A stretch of DNA of 25,626 bases from JAMWCX01 sp964352425. GTDB lineage: Bacteria; Omnitrophota; Gorgyraeia; 2-01-FULL-45-10. A model generated the notes under the pieces. The model ran no database searches. It saw nothing but the letters and a program-made list of their open reading frames with translations, and had not been told where the DNA came from. Positions within the stretch are counted from its first letter, which is position 1; every line of letters begins with the position of its first letter. The stretch covers positions 1 to 25,626 of the forward strand of contig CAYGRZ010000022.1 of the NCBI GenBank assembly GCA_964352425.1. The letters are read 5' to 3'. The position numbers and the translations under genes were made by a program. Shown here in pieces: positions 16,301-23,720 of this stretch.

Positions 16301-19004
16301 CATGAGCAGCTGCGGCTGCCGCCTGATGCTCTTCAAACTCCGGCGGTACATCCATCCCGTCGCCGCGGGGCTGTCTGAACGCCGGGCCGGCATTCCGCGC
16401 AGCTGCTGACGGGTCCGGAGCATCGCTCACCACGCCCGCCCACAGCTGTGCCGCGGGGCCTGTCACGCTGATCTCGATCACTCCCGGCGCTTTCGCGGAG
16501 ATGCTGAGCCCGTACGGAGAACGGGTTTCCTGGATGACCCATATGCCGTTAGACTTCGAGATTGTGCCGATCGTCTCGCCGGTCGTGTCATTGCGCACCT
16601 CGACTCTGTCCTGGTTCTGCACCGGTACCGCGAGCCTGACGGGGGACGGCTCCTGCCGGTTCCGGGATGACAGCGCCAGATTGCTTTCGCTCTGCGGACC
16701 GGCCGGTATGCCCGGCAGGCCCTGCTGCACTTCTACAAAGCGCTGTCTCGGGGCTTTCGATGCGTCAGACTGTACCTCCGTAACAAGTTTTTTACCCTCA
16801 GCCGTTACGATATACTGATATGCCCCTCTCGCACCCGCCGCCGCCATCCGTTTCAGGATACCAGACCGCTCAAGAGAATCCGGCCCGGCGAAGAGATCGC
16901 GCTCGACCGTCTTGAGCGCCGATTCATAGGAAGCTGCGGGCTTTTCGAATCCGAGATCCTCGTAATGGGCTCTATATGCCTCGAAGACTTTCGGTGCAGT
17001 AATTACCCTTTCGTCCTGCAGATAGAGCGCGATAACCTTCAGCACATCCCGCGGGCTTTTACCCGGGTGCTCCGTGAACTTACCGGCCCTGTCGCGGCCG
17101 TATGAATCACTCCCGCTGACCCCGTTCTCCTTCTGTTTGACCTGCTCCTGTAATAGGGTTATCAGCCGCTCATTAATGGCGCCCTCCAGGAGCGCCGTGG
17201 TGATAAAATTGCCGAGACGTTTCTCGTTGTAGTACTTCTTTATTTCAGTCTTGATCGTCGCGCTCGCGTCGCGGAGCACATTGTAGTCGGTGATCTTCGC
17301 AAGTACGCTCTTCCTGAAACCGTCCAGGATCTCGCGATTTTCCAGCACCGCCATCGCGGAGTTTATGACATCCACGGCTTTCGGTTCTTTCTTGCGCTTT
17401 TCCGCAAGCTCTTCAAGCTCACGTATGCGGGTGCGGATCTTTTTTAACTGGCTTTCGATATATTGCTGAACGGATTCCGAGAATTTTTTGTCATCGGCCT
17501 TCTCGAGTTTTCCCTCGAGCGCCGCCAGAGATCTTTTCAGCATATCGGCATCGGTGACATCGGCCAATTCCTTGGCTATCTCGAGCTCGCTCGCCTGCTG
17601 GATTGCGAGTCCGGCCTGCTTGATCTCCTCCGCCTTCAGATGCGATTCAATCACGACTCTTTTTTCGAAATAATACTGCTTCATGAGCACGTTTGACATG
17701 ACCATGCTTACGAGCATCTGGCCTGCATTTGCCTTCCACGTATTGCGGCCCTCGGCCGCTTTCTTCATTAGAGCGATGCCTTTCGGCGTAAGCGTAAGCT
17801 TGTATTCCCCGTATAGCCTGTCGTCGGTATCCCTAAAAAGGATGCCTCGGGCAAAGAGAGAATGATCGGACTCAAAGAGGTCGCGCTCGACCGTCCTGAG
17901 CGCGGACCTGTCGTCTGCGGCAGGCGCCTCGAAACGAAATTCACCGTCATTATAATGTTTCTTGTACGCCTTGAGGACGTTCGGCGCCGTTATTACTTCG
18001 CCAAGCGGGAAGCATTTCGCGATGAGGCGCAGCAGATCGTCCGGGCTCTTGCCGGGGTGCGCGGCAAATTGCCCGCCGGGGGTGCGGCGCGTAGCCAGCT
18101 CCCGCGACCGGGCCCGTATCGCGTCAAGAAGGCCGGACAAATACGCCCTCGCGGAATCTGTCATGCCATAACCATGATCTTCCGCGAATTTTTCCAGAGT
18201 TGCCATTGCCGACTCCAGGACGGCCGGATCCTCGATCCAGACGAGCATCGCTTCGAACTCGACCTTCCCGCCCTTTATCGCTTCCGCGCCGGCCTCGGCT
18301 ATCTTTTCTGCCTTTTCATGCTCCGCTATCTCGACGGACTTCTCTGACATATACTGCCTGAATCGCGCATTCGACTTAACCGTATCGACAAGCTGCTTAT
18401 CGGGGAGCCCTCGTGCGAAGCCGCCGAACTTCCTGTAGTCTTCCTCTGTATATATACTGACAGGAAAGACGCCGTCAGCGTTTTTGTGCGGGTATACCGC
18501 GGCAAAATATGTCCTGGGGATCTCGTTGCCGCTTGTCCTGATCCGGCACCGGTAGCATAGAGCGCCGCCCGGCACGGCCTGCGGCTCGCGGAAAAAGAAC
18601 TGGAGGCCTTCCGGGTTCAAGATCGCTTTATTCCTTTCGATGACATCGGCCGTTACTGACGGGCCGTATTTCGTCACGATATCCCTGAATGCCACTTTGA
18701 TGCGGAACATATCCTCACGCTGCGTGCCTGCGATGTCATCCAGCCCGGACGGGATGGCCAGCGTGCCCGCGCCGAGCTTCCCGGCAAGCGCCAGGTCCGG
18801 CACGACGCTGTTCAGCACGAAACAGAGCGCTACAAAGAGAGTGACCGGCCGTTTTACGTATTTGTTTATTTTTGTCTTCCTGCTTTTTATAACGTTAAAT
18901 AAAAATGCCAGGCCGGTATATTCACCTATCAGCCTGGCATGCCAGGTAGACGCTATTTTCTTCACTTCTTTCTGCTGTATCTGCTGCTCCATCATTCCTT
19001 TCAT
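13353..19004 (-). CDS. 1,883-aa exported or membrane-anchored protein with four winged-helix-like modules
   Basis: I recognise no family for the whole protein. A basic region of about 52 residues precedes a hydrophobic stretch (about 54-68) and LALAG at 71-75, resembling an unusually long signal peptide or an anchor. Residues 134-195 match a module in the neighbouring transglutaminase-like protein (PGG, YTEED). Four winged-helix-like modules lie at about 310-415, 638-745, 1253-1345 and 1484-1590. Each starts with a G-x-F/Y/I segment and GK[SN], contains S-x(3,4)-V/N-x-RDL, and three end in Y-x-L/V-T/S-x-x-G. Helical regions 201-303 and 427-532 look duplicated. A beta-rich segment lies near 790-857, and a mixed domain at 1690-1883 ends the protein. 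The ATG at 19004 is 3 bp after the preceding stop; ATGs at 18995 and 18992 are alternatives. Function is unknown, and DNA-binding versus structural use of the modules is open. Confidence 0.85.
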   Translation of the reverse strand: MKGMMEQQIQQKEVKKIASTWHARLIGEYTGLAFLFNVIKSRKTKINKYVKRPVTLFVALCFVLNSVVPDLALAGKLGAGTLAIPSGLDDIAGTQREDMFRIKVAFRDIVTKYGPSVTADVIERNKAILNPEGLQFFFREPQAVPGGALCYRCRIRTSGNEIPRTYFAAVYPHKNADGVFPVSIYTEEDYRKFGGFARGLPDKQLVDTVKSNARFRQYMSEKSVEIAEHEKAEKIAEAGAEAIKGGKVEFEAMLVWIEDPAVLESAMATLEKFAEDHGYGMTDSARAYLSGLLDAIRARSRELATRRTPGGQFAAHPGKSPDDLLRLIAKCFPLGEVITAPNVLKAYKKHYNDGEFRFEAPAADDRSALRTVERDLFESDHSLFARGILFRDTDDRLYGEYKLTLTPKGIALMKKAAEGRNTWKANAGQMLVSMVMSNVLMKQYYFEKRVVIESHLKAEEIKQAGLAIQQASELEIAKELADVTDADMLKRSLAALEGKLEKADDKKFSESVQQYIESQLKKIRTRIRELEELAEKRKKEPKAVDVINSAMAVLENREILDGFRKSVLAKITDYNVLRDASATIKTEIKKYYNEKRLGNFITTALLEGAINERLITLLQEQVKQKENGVSGSDSYGRDRAGKFTEHPGKSPRDVLKVIALYLQDERVITAPKVFEAYRAHYEDLGFEKPAASYESALKTVERDLFAGPDSLERSGILKRMAAAGARGAYQYIVTAEGKKLVTEVQSDASKAPRQRFVEVQQGLPGIPAGPQSESNLALSSRNRQEPSPVRLAVPVQNQDRVEVRNDTTGETIGTISKSNGIWVIQETRSPYGLSISAKAPGVIEISVTGPAAQLWAGVVSDAPDPSAAARNAGPAFRQPRGDGMDVPPEFEEHQAAAAAAHVAAIMSGIADKEKTIDDLKGALVAVYDHRYLREMYAKARKTAYKMSESGRTEHYQALLAAKNALMERMREINAATIAAQPASDRLAKAKAGMGAFVSGLRNYADETPIWQPAPALGTTDANPRDSGSAVRRDEMVDVTHKKIASVAAELNLTAAEKAEFTNWVAQELGHGLYGREIQIKVYASPYTLNDVADYAYVDEFEEKAELNALLASGLEYYRGGAVQKGLVEEYLKKAGELTKDMSWGSALLDYYRSRRYLHGEHPAEHMNAFRYALAILMTDNDATFSPGAKWIIEQEFLNRERISNSWKEFYGSVKDLAGESIASRLNGLEDVFLDAAKGIVLQDGNVEQPPQPRTGNGRYARRPGKNSEDALMVIALSEALHKKPFDLSAYIAEYKKVADTHTVLKFDQKISRSTANRDLRILNKDGILRPASSRQLLFEVNPKLGVPAIERKKREYNELKDNLVGTFERPASRALGDEIISMEGARKEEILRKYAAATKQKESEVVAHSDDFRVTEFGDGNYVIEEPASARPAVVFIPERNGGPRVYDAIVSGMAVRDPKTGRLSENTAKTVSAEDKARGFFKGERNGIFTSKVGKNQVDARTVIALSDLMAKGPFNREDYKNAYKQVAKDKKYSWLGFEPDISDSTVARDLAKLRDALLLIEDVASTGHIYYFSSKGRDEFSSVRDGVLQIYVDAARRSMSGFSNEEADLQRKVIISNELYKKGYISREAYIHALKTVKAVSRETELYDPDNLADMLGYPNPAPQGGKNEIAEIAASASAAGLMIPTHPSERYTLLVTSEFYKNNEEFKSHQEKYGDRFDLNSVSGVTFRKFIDNVLEKAKARGIENRTIALVPDDVPQEELERLKKAGIRFIRVNAVELLKAKHTNDSYRMSFQLDTYVMMLLARRIDKDMPRDSSIYRVLSFYLRSHFNLAGGIAVDDYINAIVNGDVTKLILGILAYRPVQAYDTKADYDNVATALISA

Positions 19005-19007
19005 TGG

Positions 19008-19985
19008 TCACATCGGATTGACTTCGAGAACGGGGAAGGCCTGTTCCGTGGTCCCTGCGGCCGGCGCGTGAAAGAGCGCCGGAGAGCTCTGCACGTTACT
19101 GTGAGGCTCCGGTACATTGGATCCGCCGGTCCTCTGCCACTCATCTTCCGTATACACAGCGACGGAAAATCCATTATCCATATTTCTGTTAATAGAAAAA
19201 ACGGCATAATAATACCGCGGGCCGCCTGCGTCTTCGGCCTTGCACGTTACAAGAAAACCGCCCGGCGTAAGCTCAAGGCCGTCAAAGAGGAATTTTATCG
19301 AGTGCCGGCTGGAATAGCCGAATGTCTTTTCCTTCAATATCGTCATGAACGTCCCGCTATTGACCGGCATGCGCGCGCTGGCAAGGGTTGCGAGTTGCTC
19401 CTGCAGTACCAGCCTTATCATGCCGATGTCCTTATATTCGGCGCCCATCAGGTCGCCGAACAGCGATACAATCGAAAGATTGCCGGCGGCGAGGCCTATC
19501 GCGTACCTGCGCTCTTCCATATCGCTATACGAGCCTTCGACGGTCATATACGCTATCCTCTCCCAGTCGGGGAATTTCTCGCTCACCGCCTCCGTCACCG
19601 TGCGGCCCCTGGTCCTGATTATGTCCCTGTTCGATATGAAACTGTACGCCGCGCCCTGTTTAAACACGCATATCGCATGCAGTATACCGACCCGCCTGAA
19701 CTTGATGACGATGACATCGCTTTTTATCCCGAGGCCGCCCAGGATCGACTGGCACAGGAACGCAAAATCTTCACAATCCCCTCTACGCAATCTCGCCGTC
19801 TCTTCGGGCGACTGCCGATTATCGGGAAACTTGAATTCGTATGTAAATTCACTGTGCAGCCATTTCACCAGGTCCTCCGGCGATTTGACAGAATATGGCG
19901 CGGTATCGATGGTATATGAATAGCCAGGTGACGGCAACGACAAAAAGCTACTGATTAACACAGCGACTAATAGTAACCTTCGCAT
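19008..19985 (-). CDS. Secreted transglutaminase-like cysteine peptidase family protein
   Basis: The start MRRLLLVAVLISSFLSLP at 19985 gives a typical signal peptide ending near PSPGYS, and AGAGGTG lies just upstream. The 20 extra codons of the longer ORF would bury the signal, so I exclude them. The domain at about residues 35-130 has the transglutaminase-like layout: Cys71 in RRGDCEDFAF, His103 in GILHAICVF and Asp121 in ISNRDI as a candidate triad. A middle helical region follows, and a module at about 229-288 (TPGG, PRYYYAV, VAVYTEDE) matches residues 134-195 of the next protein. Length is 325 aa. Probable role is processing or cross-linking in the envelope (inference). It is first gene of a two-gene unit behind a strong promoter and ends 3 bp before the 1,883-aa gene. 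Confidence 0.82.
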   Translation of the reverse strand: MRRLLLVAVLISSFLSLPSPGYSYTIDTAPYSVKSPEDLVKWLHSEFTYEFKFPDNRQSPEETARLRRGDCEDFAFLCQSILGGLGIKSDVIVIKFRRVGILHAICVFKQGAAYSFISNRDIIRTRGRTVTEAVSEKFPDWERIAYMTVEGSYSDMEERRYAIGLAAGNLSIVSLFGDLMGAEYKDIGMIRLVLQEQLATLASARMPVNSGTFMTILKEKTFGYSSRHSIKFLFDGLELTPGGFLVTCKAEDAGGPRYYYAVFSINRNMDNGFSVAVYTEDEWQRTGGSNVPEPHSNVQSSPALFHAPAAGTTEQAFPVLEVNPM

Positions 19986-20049
19986 ACCACCTCTTTCCGC
20001 CAAGCAAAACAATTTCTTAATTTCTATTGGTTTAACGAGTCGCAAGACA

Positions 20050-20077
20050 AGTATAGCATATCGATTAACGATGTCAA
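20050..20077 (-). promoter_or_regulatory. Sigma-70 type promoter with extended -10 for the transglutaminase-like/1,883-aa unit
   Basis: On the minus strand a perfect TTGACA (20072-20077) is followed by 16 bp and TATACT (20050-20055) preceded by TGC, an extended -10. The predicted start near 20043 leaves a leader of about 58 nt before the ATG at 19985. The rest of the gap to metG (20078-20152) is AT-rich, and I see no good terminator hairpin in it. Confidence 0.75.
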
Positions 20078-20152
20078 TATATTTATACTGACTTTTTTGA
20101 TGCCTAACATTTTAAAATGAATTGACCTAATCTTGTTTTGTATGGTTGGATA

Positions 20153-21712
20153 CTATGATGGAAGTTCGATACGAGGGAATAGCGGCTTTGATTTTCTTAC
20201 TTTGTGAGAGCTTAATTTTTCCCATTCTGCAGCGTCGGAGAATTTAACTCTATCGAGGTTTTCGTCGATGCCGAGCTGTTCCCAGACGTTGCGTGCTGTT
20301 GCGGGGATAAACGAGTAGAGCAGTATCGATGTTATCCTCAACACTTCTAAGAGGCTGCGTATCACCAATGCCAATTCTTCTGTCTTGTTTTCTTTCGCGA
20401 GGGTCCATGGCTTTGAGTCTTCAATATATTTATTGGCCGTGTTTATCACTCCCCATATCTTCGAAAGAGCGGTCGTAAAATCAAAATTCGGGATGGCCTT
20501 TTCCAACTCTCCCGCAAGCGCCATCGTATTATTTTTTAACTTTTCTGACTGCGGACTACGGGCTGTGGACTGTGGACTGACTTCCGGCACTTCCCCGGCA
20601 AAGTACTTCTCCACCATCGTAAGCGTCCTGTTCAGCAGGTTGCCGAGGTCGTTCGCGAGCTCGCTGTTATACCGCGCGACGAGCGCCTCCTCGCTGAACG
20701 TCCCGTCCATCCCGAACTGGACCTCCCTGAGAAGAAAATAACGGTACGGGTCCACGCCGAATTTTTCGACCATGTCGACCGGGTCCACGACGTTGCCTTT
20801 CGACTTCGACATCTTCTCGCCTTTGATGACCCACCAGCCATGCGCGAATATCGCCTTTGGGGGCTCCAGGCCCAGCGCGCGGAGCATGATCGGCCAGTAG
20901 ACGGCATGGTGGCGGATGATGTCCTTGCCGATCACGTGGACATCTGCCGGCCAGAGCTTCCCGAAGCGCTCCATATCGTGCGGATAGCCGGCCCCCGAGA
21001 TGTAATTTATCAGCGCGTCGAACCAGACGTAGGTGACGTAGTCTTTATCGAACGGCACTTCGATGCCCCAGCTCATCCTGGTCTTCGGCCGCGATATGCA
21101 GAGGTCCAACAGCTCTTCCTTCAGGAATCCGAGGACTTCGTTGCGCCTGAAATCGGGTTGTATGAAACCGGGATGCGCCTTTATATAGTCGACGAGCCAC
21201 TGCTGGTATTCGGATGTCCTGAAAAAATAGTTCGCTTCGTCGAGCCGCTCGAGGGGCCTCTTGCAGTCGGGACAGATGCCGCCGGCGGCCTGGGTCTCCG
21301 ACCAGAACGTTTCGCAGGGCGTGCAGAACCAGCCCTTGTACACTTTCTTATAGATCCGCCCGTCCTTGTGCAGCGTATCGAGGACGGCCTGGACGGCCCT
21401 GATATGCTCCTCGTCGGTCGTCCTTAGAAAAAAGTCGTACTGTATGCCGAGCCGTTCCCACAGGTCCCGGAAGACGGGCACGATCGAATCGACGAATCTC
21501 TTCTCCTCGCCCTCTTTGAAGCCTGCGTCGATCGTCGCCTTCTCGATCTTCTCTCCGTGCTCGTCGGTCCCTGTCATGAAGAAGACGCTCTCACCCGACT
21601 GTCTCAGGAAGCGCGCCACTGTGTCACAGGCGATCTGCGTGTATGAGTGGCCTATGTGGGGTTTTGAGTTGACGTAGTAGAGAGGGGTCGTTATATAATA
21701 TGTTTTTGGCAT
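20153..21712 (-). CDS. metG: Methionyl-tRNA synthetase
   Basis: MetG charges tRNA-Met with methionine. The class I signatures are HIGH at residues 19-22 and KMSKS at 300-304. One zinc knuckle is present (Cys130, 133, 147, 150). At 519 aa it ends after the anticodon-binding helical domain and lacks the C-terminal EMAP/Trbp111 dimerisation domain found in longer forms; this is a known variant. Residues about 379-390 (SPQSTARSPQSE) are an in-frame heptamer-repeat insertion at the catalytic/anticodon domain linker. The ATG at 21712 has only a weak GAAAG upstream. It follows ricT after an AT-rich repeat array, and a very similar array precedes tsaB. Confidence 0.97.
   Translation of the reverse strand: MPKTYYITTPLYYVNSKPHIGHSYTQIACDTVARFLRQSGESVFFMTGTDEHGEKIEKATIDAGFKEGEEKRFVDSIVPVFRDLWERLGIQYDFFLRTTDEEHIRAVQAVLDTLHKDGRIYKKVYKGWFCTPCETFWSETQAAGGICPDCKRPLERLDEANYFFRTSEYQQWLVDYIKAHPGFIQPDFRRNEVLGFLKEELLDLCISRPKTRMSWGIEVPFDKDYVTYVWFDALINYISGAGYPHDMERFGKLWPADVHVIGKDIIRHHAVYWPIMLRALGLEPPKAIFAHGWWVIKGEKMSKSKGNVVDPVDMVEKFGVDPYRYFLLREVQFGMDGTFSEEALVARYNSELANDLGNLLNRTLTMVEKYFAGEVPEVSPQSTARSPQSEKLKNNTMALAGELEKAIPNFDFTTALSKIWGVINTANKYIEDSKPWTLAKENKTEELALVIRSLLEVLRITSILLYSFIPATARNVWEQLGIDENLDRVKFSDAAEWEKLSSHKVRKSKPLFPRIELPS
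20544..20578. repeat. In-frame heptamer array inside metG (AGTCCAC family)
   Basis: On the minus strand the units are AGTCCAC, AGTCCAC, AGCCCGT, AGTCCGC and AGTCAGA, five units of 7 nt. They encode residues of the metG linker; because 7 is not a multiple of 3, the protein repeats every 7 residues (SPQSTAR then SPQSEKL). The frame is kept because the total gain is a multiple of three or was selected to be so. Confidence 0.8.
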
Positions 21713-21727
21713 GTTCTTTCAGTTAAA

Positions 21728-21850
21728 GAACATAGTACAGAGAACAGAGTACAGACAGAGAACAAAGTCAAAAAATCCGATTTTTATCCTTTTGACTTTT
21801 CCTTGTCTATAATTTATTTGTACTTTGTTCTTTGTAATTTGTTCTTTAAC
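21728..21850. repeat. AT-rich inverted heptamer array (ACAAAGT family), copy 2
   Basis: The plus-strand units are GAACATA, GTACAGA, GAACAGA, GTACAGA, CAGAGAA and CAAAGTC (21728-21769), followed by a centre with TTTTGACTTTT and an inverted arm ending TTTGTAATTTGTTCTTT (about 21834-21850). Unit order matches the copy at 7031-7147 closely, including the terminal CA(A/G)AGAA and CAAAGTC. It fills the ricT-metG gap. Confidence 0.85.
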
Positions 21851-21863
21851 TCCTGTTTCGATC

Positions 21864-22646
21864 TTACTTGTATGGAACCTCTACCTGGCTTCCGTCCTCT
21901 AATTCGACCGTCACCGCGCGCTTTATCGCGTTGACGCTGATCACCTTGCCCTGCCCCTTCGGCGTCTTTACCGTCTCGCCTTCGTGCGGCAGGCCCTTCA
22001 TGAGATTTTTATACGTGTCGTATTCGTAACCGAGGCAGCACATGAGCCTGCCGCACAGGCCCGATATCTTCGTCGGATTGAGCGGCAGGTTCTGCTCCTT
22101 GGCCATCTTAATCGTGACCGGCTCGAAGTCCTTCAGGTACGTCGCGCAGCAGAGCGCCCTTCCGCAGGGGCCCAGGCCGCCGAGCATCTTCGCCTCGTCG
22201 CGCACGCCTATCTGCTTCAGCTCTATCCTCGTCTTGAACGCGCTGGCGAGGTCCTTCACGAGGTCCCTGAAGTCGACCCTGCCCTCCGCGGTGAAATAGA
22301 ATATGACCTTCGACCGGTCGAACGAGAACTCGGCATCGATCAGCTTCATCTGGAGTTTCCGGTCACGAATCTTCCGGGAACAGGTATCCATCACCTCTTT
22401 GATCTTCTTCTTGTTCTTGTCTATCTGGTGCATGTCCCACGGGTTGGCCTTGCGCATGACCTTCTTCAAAGGCTCCTCGAGGTCAGAATCCATTATCGCT
22501 TCCGTCTCCGAAAGGACCTGCCCGTAGTCAAGGCCGCGGTCCGCCTCGACGATGACATGGTCGCCGGCCTTGAACTTCATGCCGCTCGTCGAATAGTAGG
22601 TTATCTTGCCGGCTTCCCTCAACTTGACCTGTATGACTTCGTACAT
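21864..22646 (-). CDS. ricT: PSP1/RicT (YaaT) family protein
   Basis: The PSP1 C-terminal domain family includes B. subtilis RicT (YaaT), part of the RicAFT complex that binds [4Fe-4S] clusters and affects RNase Y-dependent mRNA maturation, biofilm formation, competence and sporulation. Diagnostic cysteines are in GPCGRALCC (Cys161, 166, 167) and GLCGRLMCCLGYEYDTY (Cys198, 203, 204). Length is 260 aa, close to the family norm. The ATG at 22646 has AAAGGAG 7 bp upstream, overlapping the holB stop codon, with a gap of 12 bp. The holB-ricT-metG order also occurs in Firmicutes. RicA and RicF partners are not in the window, so the exact role here is inferred only from the family. Confidence 0.92.
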   Translation of the reverse strand: MYEVIQVKLREAGKITYYSTSGMKFKAGDHVIVEADRGLDYGQVLSETEAIMDSDLEEPLKKVMRKANPWDMHQIDKNKKKIKEVMDTCSRKIRDRKLQMKLIDAEFSFDRSKVIFYFTAEGRVDFRDLVKDLASAFKTRIELKQIGVRDEAKMLGGLGPCGRALCCATYLKDFEPVTIKMAKEQNLPLNPTKISGLCGRLMCCLGYEYDTYKNLMKGLPHEGETVKTPKGQGKVISVNAIKRAVTVELEDGSQVEVPYK

Positions 22647-22658
22647 GGGGGCGCTCCT

Positions 22659-23708
22659 TTATATCGTGATCCCCAAAGCCGCCATCGCCAGCTTGGGGTT
22701 GACGTTTTGCTCTAAAAATGAGCCCGTCAAGATTATCTGTTTGATGATCCGATCCAGCCTGTCGAACCCGATCGTGCCGGCATCGCGCGCGATCGTCTCT
22801 TTCATATCGATGTTCACGAGCGCAGCGTCTGAGGCGCCGAGCGCCTTCGCGACCATGATATCGCGGTACCATGTGAGCATTATGTTGAGGTCCGTCTTCA
22901 GCTCCGCCCTCGGGACCCTGTCGAAATCCTGGTCGAAAAACGTCCCGTCCGCAAGCGCCTTTACCAGCGCCGAGCGCTTCTCGAAAAATTTCCCATCCAT
23001 GTATTTGATCGCCTCGCCGATGCTGCCGGAGGCCAGACTCGCAAGGACGCCCGCCCTCTTATCCTCGACGCCGTGGGCCTTGACCAGGATCACCCTGATC
23101 GTATCGGTCGGCAGCGGGAAAAACTTAACGACCTGGCTGCGCGAGACGATCGTCGGAAGAAGTGCCCCGAGATTCTCGACGATAAGGATAAGGACCGAAT
23201 CCGTCGGCGGCTCTTCGAGCGTCTTCAGGAGGGCGTTCGCCGCCTGGTCGGTCAGCGCGTTCACCCGGTCGAGCACATAGACTTTCTTCTTCGCCTCGTA
23301 CGGCTTGAGGCTTATGTCACCGATGAGGCCCCTGATCTCGTTGATCCCGATCGAGAGCGCGCCGTCCGGCTGCCGTACCACACAAAAATCCGGATGTGCT
23401 GAAGCGTCTATCTTTCTGCACGCGGGGCATCCGTCGCACCCCTCGACACGCTCGGGGTGCGATCCTGAGCCTGTCGTCCTTCGACTTTGCTCAGGACGAC
23501 CCTGAGCATGCCGAAGGGTCGAAGGATCGCAGGGTTTCTCGACCGGCGCCTCGCAGTTCAGCGCCTTCGCGAAATTGACGGCCGAGCGCATCTTTCCGAC
23601 GCCCCGGGGGCCGTAGAATATATAGGCGTGCGAGACCCTGCCGCTCTGGAGCGAGCCTTTCAGGAACGAGACCGCCCTATCCTGTCCTTTAATATCCTTA
23701 AATGACAT
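22659..23708 (-). CDS. holB: DNA polymerase III delta-prime / clamp-loader ATPase subunit
   Basis: This is a clamp-loader AAA+ subunit that helps load the sliding clamp. Walker A is GPRGVGK (33-39). The arginine-finger motif is SRSQ, with Ser in place of the Cys of SRC. The zinc module holds Cys52, Cys60, Cys91, Cys94 and Cys97. Residues 61-90 are encoded by a 93-bp palindromic repeat. Without it the spacing C-x7-C-x2-C-x2-C is standard. The gene is distinguished from dnaX by its length (349 aa), its neighbours tmk and ricT, and the lack of the tau C-terminal domain. The ATG at 23708 has no good ribosome-binding site. A repeat fills the 110-bp gap after tmk. Confidence 0.9.
   Translation of the reverse strand: MSFKDIKGQDRAVSFLKGSLQSGRVSHAYIFYGPRGVGKMRSAVNFAKALNCEAPVEKPCDPSTLRHAQGRPEQSRRTTGSGSHPERVEGCDGCPACRKIDASAHPDFCVVRQPDGALSIGINEIRGLIGDISLKPYEAKKKVYVLDRVNALTDQAANALLKTLEEPPTDSVLILIVENLGALLPTIVSRSQVVKFFPLPTDTIRVILVKAHGVEDKRAGVLASLASGSIGEAIKYMDGKFFEKRSALVKALADGTFFDQDFDRVPRAELKTDLNIMLTWYRDIMVAKALGASDAALVNIDMKETIARDAGTIGFDRLDRIIKQIILTGSFLEQNVNPKLAMAALGITI
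23434..23531. repeat. 93-bp palindromic repeat inserted in frame in the holB zinc module
   Basis: Two TGCGA copies (minus strand; 23434-23438 and 23527-23531) lie exactly 93 bp apart, like a target duplication. Between them are the inverted pair CACCCC/GGGGTG and the inverted pair GTCGTCCT/AGGACGAC, plus GAAGGGTCGAAGG. The insertion adds 31 codons (LRHAQGR..., SHPERVEG) between the second and third zinc cysteines without breaking the frame. Elements of this look, whose chance translations read like FAQDDPEHAEG, are familiar to me from many environmental genomes. Confidence 0.85.
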
Positions 23709-23720
23709 ATCTATTATTTT

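Noticed and set aside
22659..23708. dnaX (tau/gamma) instead of holB
   Set aside because: The Walker A and zinc module fit both, but the short C-terminus and the tmk-holB-ricT context favour the delta-prime subunit.
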